A DNA stretch of 31,120 bases. Source: DASZHA01 sp035938265 (lineage in GTDB: Bacteria > Chloroflexota > Dormibacteria > DASZGP01). A program made the position numbers and the translations under genes. Under the pieces are notes generated by a model, which saw nothing but the letters and a program-made list of their open reading frames with translations, ran no database searches and was not told the origin of the DNA. Shown here in pieces: positions 1 to 7,197 of this stretch. The stretch spans positions 1 through 31,120 of the forward strand of contig DASZHA010000116.1 of NCBI GenBank assembly GCA_035938265.1, in the 5' to 3' direction. Position 1 is the stretch's first letter. Every line of letters begins with the position of its first letter.

Positions 1-204
1 ATCGAGGCCGACCTCTGCAAGATCCTGCCCCCGGAGGAGTGGACCAACTTCGGCCTGCGCATGATCCTCCACGGTCGCCAGGTCTGCACCGCCAAGAAGC
101 CCAACTGCCCGGCCTGTGTCCTCAACGACATCTGCCCCTCGGGGGCGTTATTTGGCTTCGTGCCGCCGGCTGACGTGGCCGGGGCAGGCGCCATCGGGAC
201 TTAG
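1..204 (+). CDS. nth: Endonuclease III, C-terminal end (partial)
   Basis: This is the last 67 codons of a gene whose start lies before the window; it ends at TAG 202-204. It carries the iron-sulfur loop of the endonuclease III/MutY family, four cysteines spaced C-x6-C-x2-C-x5-C (CTAKKPNC, then CPAC, then CVLNDIC). The preceding stretch, FGLRMILHGRQVC, is also typical of Nth. The family protein is a bifunctional DNA glycosylase/AP lyase that removes oxidised pyrimidines in base excision repair, and the 4Fe-4S cluster helps it bind DNA. About 20 residues follow the last cysteine, which is normal for Nth and too short for a MutY C-terminal domain. The helix-hairpin-helix and catalytic Lys/Asp lie outside the window, so Nth rather than another HhH-glycosylase is inferred from the loop. 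Confidence 0.88.
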   Translation: MEADLCKILPPEEWTNFGLRMILHGRQVCTAKKPNCPACVLNDICPSGALFGFVPPADVAGAGAIGT

Positions 205-208
205 GGGC

Positions 209-214
209 TAGAAT
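209..214 (+). promoter_or_regulatory. Possible -10 element (TAGAAT) for the rpsF operon
   Basis: TAGAAT lies just after the nth stop codon and 77 bases before the rpsF start. The same hexamer precedes the genes at 2501 and 30476. No convincing -35 is seen. The roughly 70-base leader is long enough to hold a regulatory structure, but I see no clear one. Confidence 0.35.
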
Positions 215-291
215 CCCTGGTCGTTGCCTTTCCGGCCGTCCTCGCCAAGCCCGGCGAAGAGGTGGTCAATCCCGATGGAAGGAGGTCCCAT

Positions 292-930
292 TTGGCGTCC
301 TATGAGTTGATGTTCATCGTCAAGCCCGAGCTTGACGAGGAGCAGGTGACCACCGCCACCGATCGCGTCCACCAGTTGGTCGTGGCCAACGGTGGCAATG
401 TCACCAAGACCGCGTCGTGGGGCAAGCGCCGCCTCGCCTACCGTGTTGGCCAGTACCGCGAGGGCTACTACGTCGTCTCCAACTTCGACGTCGAGCCCGC
501 CAAGATCGGCGAGCTGGAGCGGGTCCTAAAGATCTCGGACACCGTCTTCCGTCACCTGCTGGTCAAGCGCGACATGCCGGCGATCGGGCAGCAGGAGGTG
601 GTGGTGCCAGAGGCCACGCCCGAGGACCTCGCCGCGTTGTACGAGCCGGCGGTGACCGAGGAGGAGACCGAGGCCGCGCCGGCGGCGGTGATCGAAGAGG
701 ACGAGGACGCTGTTGACGTTGAGCCCGGGCAGGTCGAGGCGTCAGCCGCTGACCCTGACTCGGTCGAGGCCGAGACCACGGCCGAGGCGCCGGCGGCAGC
801 ATTGCAAGAGGCGGTGGCGGCCACAGAGCCGGCTCCCATAGAGGCCGAGTCGACGACGCCGGCAGACACCGAAGATGAGGCGGCGGTGGCCGCCGACGCA
901 CACGAGGAGGCAGGTCATGAACCTAAATAA
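292..930 (+). CDS. rpsF: Small ribosomal subunit protein bS6 with a long acidic C-terminal tail
   Basis: bS6 is a primary binding protein of the 30S platform and pairs with bS18, encoded two genes downstream. I place the start at TTG 292 because GGAAGGAGG (277-285) sits six bases upstream and the protein then begins MASYELMFIVKPELDEEQV, the usual bS6 start. A GTG at 262 is in frame but would put the Shine-Dalgarno inside the coding region. Residues 1 to about 97 form the ferredoxin-like S6 fold, with typical KTASWGKRRLAYRV and GYYVVSNFD segments. Residues from about 105 to 212 are a low-complexity tail of Ala, Glu, Asp, Val, Thr and Pro. Standard bS6 is about 95-135 residues, so this protein is roughly twice the usual length. 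The gene overlaps ssb by 14 bases. Confidence 0.96.
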   Translation: MASYELMFIVKPELDEEQVTTATDRVHQLVVANGGNVTKTASWGKRRLAYRVGQYREGYYVVSNFDVEPAKIGELERVLKISDTVFRHLLVKRDMPAIGQQEVVVPEATPEDLAALYEPAVTEEETEAAPAAVIEEDEDAVDVEPGQVEASAADPDSVEAETTAEAPAAALQEAVAATEPAPIEAESTTPADTEDEAAVAADAHEEAGHEPK

Positions 931-1453
931 GGCAATGCTGATCGGGCGACTGACCCGTGACCCCGAGATGCGCTACACGCAAAGCGGGGGTGCTGTCACG
1001 AACTTCAGTATTGCGACCAACCGGTACGGCACCGGAGCTGATGGCGAGCGTAAGGAGTACACCGACTTCCACAACATCGTCGCCTGGAACCAGGGCAAGC
1101 GGAACCTGGCGGAGATCTGTGCGCAGTACCTGCACAAGGGCTCGCTGGTCTACGTCGAGGGTCGTCTCTCGACGCGCTCGTGGGAAGGTAAGGACGGCAG
1201 CAAGCAGCGCACTACCGAGATCAACGCCAACGATGTCCAGTTCCTTGAGTCCCGGGGCGCATCGATGGGCGGCGGTGGCGGCGAGGCCGCGGTCGCCGAT
1301 GACGAGTTCGCCGCAACTGGTGGGGCAGCTGCGGGCGGCGGGGCTGGAGCGGCTTCCGGCGCTAGTGCGCCGAGCGGCGGCGCCCCTGCGGGCGGCAATG
1401 GCGCCCCCGCGGCGGGGAGCGAGGAGATCGACCCTGATGACATTCCCTTCTGA
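917..1453 (+). CDS. ssb: Single-stranded DNA-binding protein
   Basis: SSB coats single-stranded DNA during replication, recombination and repair and recruits partners through its C-terminal tip. The start is ATG 917, inside the end of rpsF, with GAGGAGG at 904-910 and six bases of spacing; the protein then begins MNLNKAMLIGRLTRDPEMRY. The 178 residues comprise an OB-fold of about 110 residues (motifs NFSIATNR, YTDFHNIVAW and LVYVEGRLSTRSW), a Gly/Ala-rich flexible linker (about 118-168), and the conserved acidic tip DPDDIPF. The gene sits between rpsF and rpsR, the classic bacterial operon order, and is probably translationally coupled to rpsF through the overlap. Nothing is missing; the linker is slightly richer in Gly/Ala than in most proteobacterial SSBs. 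Confidence 0.97.
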   Translation: MNLNKAMLIGRLTRDPEMRYTQSGGAVTNFSIATNRYGTGADGERKEYTDFHNIVAWNQGKRNLAEICAQYLHKGSLVYVEGRLSTRSWEGKDGSKQRTTEINANDVQFLESRGASMGGGGGEAAVADDEFAATGGAAAGGGAGAASGASAPSGGAPAGGNGAPAAGSEEIDPDDIPF

Positions 1454-1461
1454 GGTGACCC

Positions 1462-1695
1462 GTGGCTGACATGGATCGCGGCGCCCGCCGGCCCCACCGC
1501 AAGGTATGCGCCTTCTGCGTGGAGAAGATCGAGGACATCGACTACAAGGAGGTCGCCCGCTTGCGGCGGTACATCTCCGAGCGAGGCAAGATCCTGCCTC
1601 GCCGCGTCACCGGCACATGCGCTCGGCACCAGCGGCGCCTGACGGTGGCGCTGAAGCGGGCGCGGCACATCGCGCTGCTGCCGTACACCAGCTAG
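1462..1695 (+). CDS. rpsR: Small ribosomal subunit protein bS18
   Basis: bS18 binds bS6 on the 30S platform. The 77-residue protein starts at GTG 1462, eight bases after the ssb stop. A GAGGTG Shine-Dalgarno overlaps the ssb stop codon, which suggests coupling. Conserved features are IEDIDYKEVARLRRYISERGKILPRR, shown here only by its key parts YKEV, LRRYI and GKILPRR, followed by TGTCARHQRRLTVALKRARHIALLPY. Cys16 and Cys19 form a CxxC pair of the kind seen in the zinc-containing (C+) form of bS18, although a full four-cysteine site is not present. rplI and dnaB, which often follow rpsR, are absent; an unrelated VOC gene comes next. Confidence 0.97.
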   Translation: MADMDRGARRPHRKVCAFCVEKIEDIDYKEVARLRRYISERGKILPRRVTGTCARHQRRLTVALKRARHIALLPYTS

Positions 1696-1728
1696 CCACA
1701 ACCGGATCGCGGGGAACCCGGTGAGCTG

Positions 1729-2487
1729 ATGGCCGGCGCCAGCAGGCCGTTCCTCGATCATTTCGCCCTCGGGGTCCACGACATGGACGAGGTGGCCCAG
1801 AAGTTCTCACGCGACCTCGGCGGGCGTGAGGTTGCCCGCTTCCGCGAGCCCAGCTGGGACGGACTGCAGCTGGCTTTCACCGGCGGCATCCGGCTCGAGG
1901 TGCTGCAGCCGCTCGAGGACCCCAAGGATGACTTCCTGCAGCGCTTCCTGGAGCACACCGGCCCGGGACCGCACCACGTCACCTTCAAGATCCCGGACAT
2001 CGAGGCCACCCTGCGCGAGCTGGCGGCGATGAACGTCGAGCCGGTCAAGGTCGACCTCAGCGACCCCAACTGGAAGGAGGCCTTCCTCCATCCCAAGCTT
2101 GGCCTGGGCACGGTGGTCCAGCTGGCCCAGGTTGGCGGCCCCTGGGCGGCCGAGCACGAGCCTGCGCCGCTGGCGCCCGGTGAAGTCGCGGCTGCCTTTC
2201 TTGGGGCGCAGCTCCGCGCCGATGTCGACGTGGCCAGGCGCATCTTCGGGGACCTCCTGGAGGGCGACGCGCGCGAATTGCCCGGCGGCGCGGTGGCCTT
2301 CAGCTGGGACGGCGGCGGCACCCTGCTGGCCCAGCCCGCGGGTGACGATCGGCCAGGGGTGGTTGCCCTGGTCTTCCGCGGCGCCGACGGGTCGATCAAC
2401 CCTGGCGAGGAGCCGGTTTTCGACGGCCCCGCGCGGCTCGTCCGCCTGGGCCCGGACGGAGACTGGCCGAACCAGGCGGTCCGATAG
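1729..2487 (+). CDS. VOC-family protein, methylmalonyl-CoA epimerase-like N-terminal half
   Basis: This 252-residue protein starts at ATG 1729, after GGTGAGCTG. Residues about 8-137 look like a vicinal-oxygen-chelate domain: it opens with FLDHFALGVHDMDEV (His11 a likely metal ligand), has RLEVLQP and PHHVTFKIPDIEATL, and ends GTVVQLAQ. That order of possible ligands (His, Glu, His, Gln) resembles methylmalonyl-CoA epimerase and hydroxyphenylpyruvate dioxygenase relatives, but the substrate cannot be assigned. The second half (about 150-252) resembles a degenerate second VOC domain with no obvious metal ligands. The gene is 33 bases after rpsR and its stop overlaps a promoter-like TAGAAT for the next gene. 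It may share the serine-block transcript or be the end of the ribosomal operon. Confidence 0.75.
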   Translation: MAGASRPFLDHFALGVHDMDEVAQKFSRDLGGREVARFREPSWDGLQLAFTGGIRLEVLQPLEDPKDDFLQRFLEHTGPGPHHVTFKIPDIEATLRELAAMNVEPVKVDLSDPNWKEAFLHPKLGLGTVVQLAQVGGPWAAEHEPAPLAPGEVAAAFLGAQLRADVDVARRIFGDLLEGDARELPGGAVAFSWDGGGTLLAQPAGDDRPGVVALVFRGADGSINPGEEPVFDGPARLVRLGPDGDWPNQAVR

Positions 2488-2490
2488 AAT
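2485..2490 (+). promoter_or_regulatory. Likely -10 element (TAGAAT) of a nearly leaderless aminotransferase-serA transcript
   Basis: TAGAAT overlaps the VOC stop codon and ends 10 bases before the ATG at 2501. No Shine-Dalgarno lies between, so a transcript starting 6-8 bases after the hexamer would be leaderless or almost so. See the leaderless finding. Confidence 0.5.
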
Positions 2491-2500
2491 CGCCAACGAT

Positions 2501-3664
2501 ATGAGCTTCCAGCTGCGCGTGCCCGGACCGACGCCCGTGCCCCAGCGCGTGCTGGACGCGATGAACGTGCCCATGATCAACCACCGGGGGCCGACGTTCG
2601 AGGCGCTGATCAAGGAGATCCGCGAGGGTCTGCAGTGGGCCTTCCAGACCCAGAACCCGATGATGCTCTTCCCCGCGTCGGGCACCGGCGGCCTGGAAGC
2701 GGTGGTCCAGAACATGACCAGCCCCGGCGAGAAGGCGATTTTTGTCAGCATCGGCTCCTTCGGCGACCGCTGGGCCAAGATCGGCGCCGCCTACGGCGTC
2801 GACGTCGTCAAGGTGGAGTACGAATGGGGCCACGCCGCCAATGCCGCCGACGTCGCCCGGGCCATCGAAGAGAACCCTGAGGCGAAGGTGATCTTCATCC
2901 AGCACAACGAGACCTCGACCGCGGTCTGCAATGACGTTGCCGACGTGGCCCGGGTGGTCAAGGAGCGCGGGCGCCTGCTGGCGGTCGACGGCGTCAGCTC
3001 GATCGGCTCAATCGACCTGCCGGTGGATGGGCTCGGCATCGACGTCGCCGTCAGCGGCTCCCAGAAGGGCTGGATGCTCCCGCCCGGCGCCGCCTTCATC
3101 AGCGTCAGCCAGGCGGCGTTGGATCACGCCCAGACCACGAAGTCACCACGGTTCTACTTCGACTTCGCCCGCGAACTCGGCTTCGAGGACAAGGGCCAGA
3201 CCTTCACCACCCCCCCGGTATCGATCTACCTCGGCCTGCGGGAGTCGCTGAAGATGCTCCGCGAGGAGGGCCTCCAGGAGGTGTTTGCCCGCCACGCCCG
3301 CATCGCCCGTGGCGTTCGCGCCGCTGTCACCGCGCTGGAGCTGGAGCTGTTCGCCGACCCCATGTTCTTCTCTAACACCGTCACTGCGGTCCGCGCGCCG
3401 CGGGGCGACGCCGACCTCAACAAAGCCCTGGTGAGGACCCTTCGCGACAGCTACAACCTGGAGCTGGCGGGCGGCCAGGGCCAGCTGGCCGGCCAGGTCT
3501 TCCGCATCGGTCACCTCGGCGACATCTCCAACGACGACGCCCGCGAGATCGTCGAGCGCCTGGAGAAGGGGCTGATCGACATCGGCTACATCGACGCCCC
3601 CGTGGGCGCGGTCGACGCCCTGACGGCGGCCACGGGGGAGACAGCGGCCGCAACCCCCGGCTGA
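2501..3664 (+). CDS. Class V PLP-dependent aminotransferase (alanine/serine-glyoxylate type), probable serine-pathway transaminase
   Basis: This 387-residue fold-type I aminotransferase starts MSFQLRVPGPTPVPQRVL at ATG 2501; the open frame extends further upstream, but only out of frame through the VOC gene. The features are those of the alanine-glyoxylate/serine-pyruvate aminotransferase family: SGTGGLEA (about 60-67) for cofactor phosphate, HNETSTAV (about 135-142), Asp163 in AVDGVSS for the pyridine nitrogen, and the Schiff-base Lys189 in SGSQKGWMLPPG. It lies 22 bases before serA. In archaea and Dehalococcoides-like bacteria, enzymes of this family next to serA are thought to act as the phosphoserine aminotransferase in place of SerC, and I infer the same role here. 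Photorespiratory-type glyoxylate transamination is the alternative. Confidence 0.9.
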   Translation: MSFQLRVPGPTPVPQRVLDAMNVPMINHRGPTFEALIKEIREGLQWAFQTQNPMMLFPASGTGGLEAVVQNMTSPGEKAIFVSIGSFGDRWAKIGAAYGVDVVKVEYEWGHAANAADVARAIEENPEAKVIFIQHNETSTAVCNDVADVARVVKERGRLLAVDGVSSIGSIDLPVDGLGIDVAVSGSQKGWMLPPGAAFISVSQAALDHAQTTKSPRFYFDFARELGFEDKGQTFTTPPVSIYLGLRESLKMLREEGLQEVFARHARIARGVRAAVTALELELFADPMFFSNTVTAVRAPRGDADLNKALVRTLRDSYNLELAGGQGQLAGQVFRIGHLGDISNDDAREIVERLEKGLIDIGYIDAPVGAVDALTAATGETAAATPG

Positions 3665-3686
3665 CCCGGCCGCTGGGGCGAAGGGG

Positions 3687-5348
3687 ATGGCGGAGGCTGA
3701 AGCCGCGGCCGGGGGCCGCGAGGTGACCGCCGATTATGCCGCCGACCGCGATCTGAAAGCGGCGGCGCCCCGACAGCGTGTACTCGTCGCCGATCCCATC
3801 GCCGATGACGGGGTTGAGCGCCTCAGGGAGCGCTTCGACGTCGACGTGGTCACGGGCCAGGCGTCCGCGGACCTGCTCGGCCGGATCGGCGACTACGACG
3901 CCCTGGTGGTGCGCTCCGAGACCAAGATCGGCGCCGACCACATCGCCGCCGCCACCCGCCTGCGGATCATCGGCCGGGCCGGGGTGGGCGTCGACAACAT
4001 CGACGTCGACGCCGCCAGCCAGGCCGGCATCCTCGTCGTCAACGCGCCGGCCGGCAACACCATCGCCGCCGCGGAGCACACCATCGGGATGCTGATGGCG
4101 CTGGCCCGAAACATCCCTCAGTCCAACCGCTCGCTCATCGACGGCGATTGGGACCGCAAGGCGTTCATGGGCTTCCAGCTGCGCGGCAAAACGCTGGGCG
4201 TGGTCGGCCTGGGGGCGATCGGCAGTGAGGTGGCCAAGCGGGCGCAGGGGCTGGAGATGGAGGTCATCGCCCACGACCCGATGGTGTCGCGGGAGCGGGC
4301 GGAGATGATCAACGTGCAGATGGTGGAGCTGGACGAGCTCTGCCGCAAGGCCGACGTGATCACCGTGCACGTGCCCCTGGTGGCGTCGACCAAGCACCTC
4401 TTCAACGCCCAGCGGCTGGCGATGTGCAAGTCCGGGGTGCGCCTGGTCAACGTGGCCCGGGGTGGTATCTACGACGAGGACGCCGTTCTCGGCGGGTTGG
4501 AGTCGGGCAAGGTCGCCGGCTTCGCCGCCGATGTCTTCGAGGTCGAGCCGCCACCGAAGGACTCTAGGCTGGTGAACCATCCCCACGTCGTGGCGACGCC
4601 ACACCTGGGCGCCTCCACCGAGGAGGCCCAGGTCGGCGTGGCGGCGGACGTCGTCGACCAGATCATCACCGTGCTCGAGGGCGGCCCTGCGCGTTGGGCG
4701 GTGAACGCGCCCACGGTGCTGCCCGAGGACATGCAGGCGCTGCAGCCCTTCGTGGCCTTGGGGGAGAAGCTTGGCAGCCTCTATGCCCAGGCCGGCACCG
4801 ACGGCGTCGAGATGGTGGAGCTGGACTTCACCGGCGAGCTGTCGCGGCATGACGTCTCCTACGTCACTGCGGCGGTTCTGCGCGGGCTGCTCTCGCCCTA
4901 CACCGAGGACCGCATCAACGTCGTCAACGCGCGGCTGATCGCCGCCTCCCGCGGCATCGCCGTCGAGGAGCGCAAGAGCAGCGGTCGGGGCGAGTACGCC
5001 GACCTGCTGACGATGACCGTCAAGGGCAAGGGCGCGCCGTTCACGGCGGCGGCCACGGTCCTGCCCCAGGGCCCGCGGCTGGTGCGGCTGGGCGACTTCC
5101 GCATCGACGTGCAGCCCGAGGGCCGCTTCCTGGTGACATACCACGACGACCGACCTGGGGTCATCGGCAGCGTGGGCTCGGCGCTGGGCGAAGCCAACAT
5201 CAACATCGCCGCCCTGCAGCTGGGTCGGGACGCGCCCCGGGGCCGGGCGGTGATGATCGTGCAAGTGGACGACGAGGTCCCCGACGAGGTGCGAGCGCGG
5301 CTCAACCAGATCGACGGGATGTCCGAGATCCGCTACGTCGAGCTTTAG
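3687..5348 (+). CDS. serA: D-3-phosphoglycerate dehydrogenase, long form with ACT domain
   Basis: This enzyme oxidises 3-phosphoglycerate to 3-phosphohydroxypyruvate with NAD+, the first step of serine synthesis. The 553 residues comprise a non-conserved start (1-30), the split substrate-binding domain, a Rossmann NAD site GLGAIG at 174-179 with an acidic residue at the end of the next strand (AHDP), and the catalytic set Arg258 (NVARGG), Glu287 (FEVEP) and His306 (TPHLGAST). An allosteric substrate-binding (ASB) domain follows at about 340-465, and a C-terminal ACT domain at about 480-553 (DRPGVIGSVG, NINIAALQLGR). This is the type 1 long architecture, in which serine feedback through the ACT domain is common. 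The start ATG 3687 follows GAAGGGG closely; a later start near residue 30 is possible. The aminotransferase lies upstream and DUF1015 downstream. Confidence 0.97.
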   Translation: MAEAEAAAGGREVTADYAADRDLKAAAPRQRVLVADPIADDGVERLRERFDVDVVTGQASADLLGRIGDYDALVVRSETKIGADHIAAATRLRIIGRAGVGVDNIDVDAASQAGILVVNAPAGNTIAAAEHTIGMLMALARNIPQSNRSLIDGDWDRKAFMGFQLRGKTLGVVGLGAIGSEVAKRAQGLEMEVIAHDPMVSRERAEMINVQMVELDELCRKADVITVHVPLVASTKHLFNAQRLAMCKSGVRLVNVARGGIYDEDAVLGGLESGKVAGFAADVFEVEPPPKDSRLVNHPHVVATPHLGASTEEAQVGVAADVVDQIITVLEGGPARWAVNAPTVLPEDMQALQPFVALGEKLGSLYAQAGTDGVEMVELDFTGELSRHDVSYVTAAVLRGLLSPYTEDRINVVNARLIAASRGIAVEERKSSGRGEYADLLTMTVKGKGAPFTAAATVLPQGPRLVRLGDFRIDVQPEGRFLVTYHDDRPGVIGSVGSALGEANINIAALQLGRDAPRGRAVMIVQVDDEVPDEVRARLNQIDGMSEIRYVEL

Positions 5349-5386
5349 TGGGACCTCCCAGATGTCCCGCTGCGGCGACCGGGTGA

Positions 5387-6706
5387 GTGGCTGACGTCCA
5401 GCCATTCCGCGGGGTCACATACGACCCTGAGCGGGTTGACCTCGGCGCCGTCCTGTCGCCACCCTACGACGTCATCAGTCCCGAGCAGCAGGAGGCCTAC
5501 TACCAGCGTGATCCTCACAACGTGGTCCGGATCGTGCTCAACCGCGAGGAGGCCGATGGTCGCTACGCGGCCGCGGCCAAGGACCTGAGCACCTGGCTCG
5601 CCGAGGGCGTGCTGAGGCAGGACGAGCACCCGGCCCTGTACGTCCACCGCCAGACGTTCGCATCACCCGACGGAGGCGGTCGGATATCGCGCACGGGCCT
5701 GATCGCCGCTGTGCGCGCGGAGCCGTGGGAGAAGGGAAAGATCAAGCCCCACGAGCACACGATGCCGGGGCCCAAGGAGGACCGGTTGAAGCTGCTGCAG
5801 GCGACCGGCGCCGACACCGAGCCGATCTGGGTCTTCCACCCCGACATAAGCGACGAGATGGCGACGCGGCTCAAGCGCATCGTAAAGACAAAGCCTGACC
5901 TGGCCGCCGATTTCGTCGCAGTCGAAGCGTCGGGCCAGGAGGCCGAGCCGGAACGTCACGAGCTATGGCGCGTCGAGGGCCGGGAGATGAAGGACCTGGC
6001 CGTCATCGCATCGGAGATGCAGCTGTACATCGCCGACGGCCATCACCGCTACGAGACCGCCCTTCACCACGCCCGCGAGGCGCGCCAGGGTCGCGACGAC
6101 CCGTCACGGTTCAAGCTGATGCTGATAAGCCAGCTGCAAGACCCGGGGCTGCTGGTGCTGCCCACCCACCGGCTGGTTCGAGTACGCGAGGGATTCAGCC
6201 TCGGTGAAGCCCTCGGCACCCTGTCCCAGCGCGGCTGGAAGTGGGTGCCGGCCGTCGATACCGCGGAGATGCTCGACCTCCTGACCGCGGCTCCAGGGCC
6301 GAACAATGTCGGCTTCGGGCTCTACGCCGCCGGTCGGCGGTCCTACTGGGAGGGGCCGGTCACGGGGCCGGAGGTGGAGGCGCTTCCGCCCTCGGTGGCT
6401 GCGCTCGACGTGGCCCTCATCCACCACGGCATCCTCGCGCCTCTGCTCGGCGTCGGCGAAGACGAGCTGGCGGCCGGGGAGCTCGTGGCGTACGCCCGAG
6501 ACGCCGGCGAGGTCATCTCCCGGGTCGACAGCGGGAAGTTCGACTTCGGCATGCTGCTGCGCGCGCCCACGCTGGCGCAGATCCAGGCTGTCGCCGACGC
6601 CGGCGAGAGCATGCCGCAGAAGTCGACTTACTTCTGGCCCAAGCCTGCGTCCGGCCTGGTGATGGCGCTGCAAACGCCGGAGTCGAGAGCGTCGCCGGCG
6701 GCCTGA
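5387..6706 (+). CDS. DUF1015 family protein
   Basis: This 439-residue cytoplasmic protein starts at GTG 5387 as MADVQPFRGVTYDPERV. It has the hallmarks of DUF1015: LSPPYDVISPEQQ near residue 24, HNVVRIVLNRE near 44, the region KIKPHEHTMPGPKEDRL, and the strongly conserved LYIADGHHRYETA (about 208-220), which looks like a catalytic or metal-binding loop. DUF1015 genes recur next to serA and aminotransferase genes in many bacteria and archaea, so a role linked to serine metabolism or cofactor handling is plausible. The family has been compared with SerC-like proteins by name only, and no reaction is established that I can cite. The gene follows serA after 38 bases on the same strand and is probably co-transcribed. 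Confidence 0.9.
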   Translation: MADVQPFRGVTYDPERVDLGAVLSPPYDVISPEQQEAYYQRDPHNVVRIVLNREEADGRYAAAAKDLSTWLAEGVLRQDEHPALYVHRQTFASPDGGGRISRTGLIAAVRAEPWEKGKIKPHEHTMPGPKEDRLKLLQATGADTEPIWVFHPDISDEMATRLKRIVKTKPDLAADFVAVEASGQEAEPERHELWRVEGREMKDLAVIASEMQLYIADGHHRYETALHHAREARQGRDDPSRFKLMLISQLQDPGLLVLPTHRLVRVREGFSLGEALGTLSQRGWKWVPAVDTAEMLDLLTAAPGPNNVGFGLYAAGRRSYWEGPVTGPEVEALPPSVAALDVALIHHGILAPLLGVGEDELAAGELVAYARDAGEVISRVDSGKFDFGMLLRAPTLAQIQAVADAGESMPQKSTYFWPKPASGLVMALQTPESRASPAA

Positions 6707-6723
6707 CCCGAACTGGCCGCGGG

Positions 6724-6729
6724 TAAAAT
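6724..6729 (+). promoter_or_regulatory. Likely -10 element (TAAAAT) of a leaderless FmdB-like gene
   Basis: TAAAAT matches the -10 consensus at five of six positions and ends nine bases before the ATG at 6739. No Shine-Dalgarno is present in the intervening bases, so the transcript probably begins at or close to the start codon. Confidence 0.5.
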
Positions 6730-6738
6730 CCGTGCGTC

Positions 6739-7086
6739 ATGCCGACCTATGGGTACCGATGCGAGAAGAACGGCCACGAGTTTGAGGTCGTCCAGGGGAT
6801 CAACGAGCCACCCCTGACACGCTGCAAGATCTGCGGATCCAAGGTGCGCCGCATCTTCTACCCGGTGGGCATCGTCTTCAAGGGCCCCGGCTTCTACAAG
6901 ACCGATAGCCGGGGCAGCTCCAGCATCACGTCGTCGGACGGCGACCGAGGCTCCGCCGACAGGGACAAGGGATCTTCAGACAAAGGCGGCGCGGCCGAGA
7001 AGGCGGCGACGATCAAGAAGGGCGAGGCCAAGGGGAAGAGCGACTCCAAGGGCTCCGGCGACTCCAAGAGCAAGAAGAGCGGCTAA
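6739..7086 (+). CDS. FmdB-type zinc-ribbon protein with a Ser/Lys/Gly-rich tail
   Basis: This 115-residue protein begins MPTYGYRCEKNGHEFEVVQ, the FmdB_N/CxxC_CXXC_SSSS zinc-ribbon signature. It has Cys8, then Cys29 and Cys32 (RCKICGSKVRR), and the continuation FYPVGIVFKGPGFYKTD, which closes the domain at about residue 55. The usual second cysteine of the first knuckle is Asn11 here, so zinc may be held by three cysteines and His13, or the site may be weakened. The tail (about 60-115) is hydrophilic, Ser/Gly/Asp then Lys/Ser repeats, and presumably disordered. The family is named after a gene near an amide porter that was once proposed as a regulator; its real role is unclear. It has its own promoter-like element and sits alone between the DUF1015 gene and thioredoxin. 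Confidence 0.85.
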   Translation: MPTYGYRCEKNGHEFEVVQGINEPPLTRCKICGSKVRRIFYPVGIVFKGPGFYKTDSRGSSSITSSDGDRGSADRDKGSSDKGGAAEKAATIKKGEAKGKSDSKGSGDSKSKKSG

Positions 7087-7143
7087 GGACGCATTTCGAC
7101 CGGGAATGAGTTCGAATTGGCCCGGGTTACAAAAGCTATACGC

Positions 7144-7149
7144 AATAAT
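7144..7149 (+). promoter_or_regulatory. Possible -10 element (AATAAT) for thioredoxin
   Basis: The 111-base gap before trxA (7087-7197) is visibly more AT-rich than its surroundings. AATAAT matches the -10 consensus at five of six positions. An alternative TATACG lies at 7138-7143, and TTGGCC at 7118-7123 is the best -35-like word, though the spacing is not ideal for either. A weak ribosome site, CGGAG, lies at 7187-7191. No terminator hairpin for the upstream gene is evident. Confidence 0.35.
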
Positions 7150-7197
7150 GCTGCGTGACGCGATCCACTGAATTAGACAAGAGCTACGGAGAAAAAC

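Noticed and set aside
262..291. GTG start at 262 for rpsF
   Set aside because: The strong GGAAGGAGG at 277-285 and the TTG at 292 give the normal bS6 N-terminus; the extra residues are not conserved in the family.
3417..5405. A 662-codon open frame on the minus strand over serA
   Set aside because: It is an antisense shadow created by high GC: low-complexity His/Arg/Gly-rich translation with no domain pattern, fully opposite a canonical serA.
7087..7197. Riboswitch or small RNA upstream of thioredoxin
   Set aside because: The gap is AT-rich and promoter-like, but I could not build a stable conserved structure or match a known riboswitch core.
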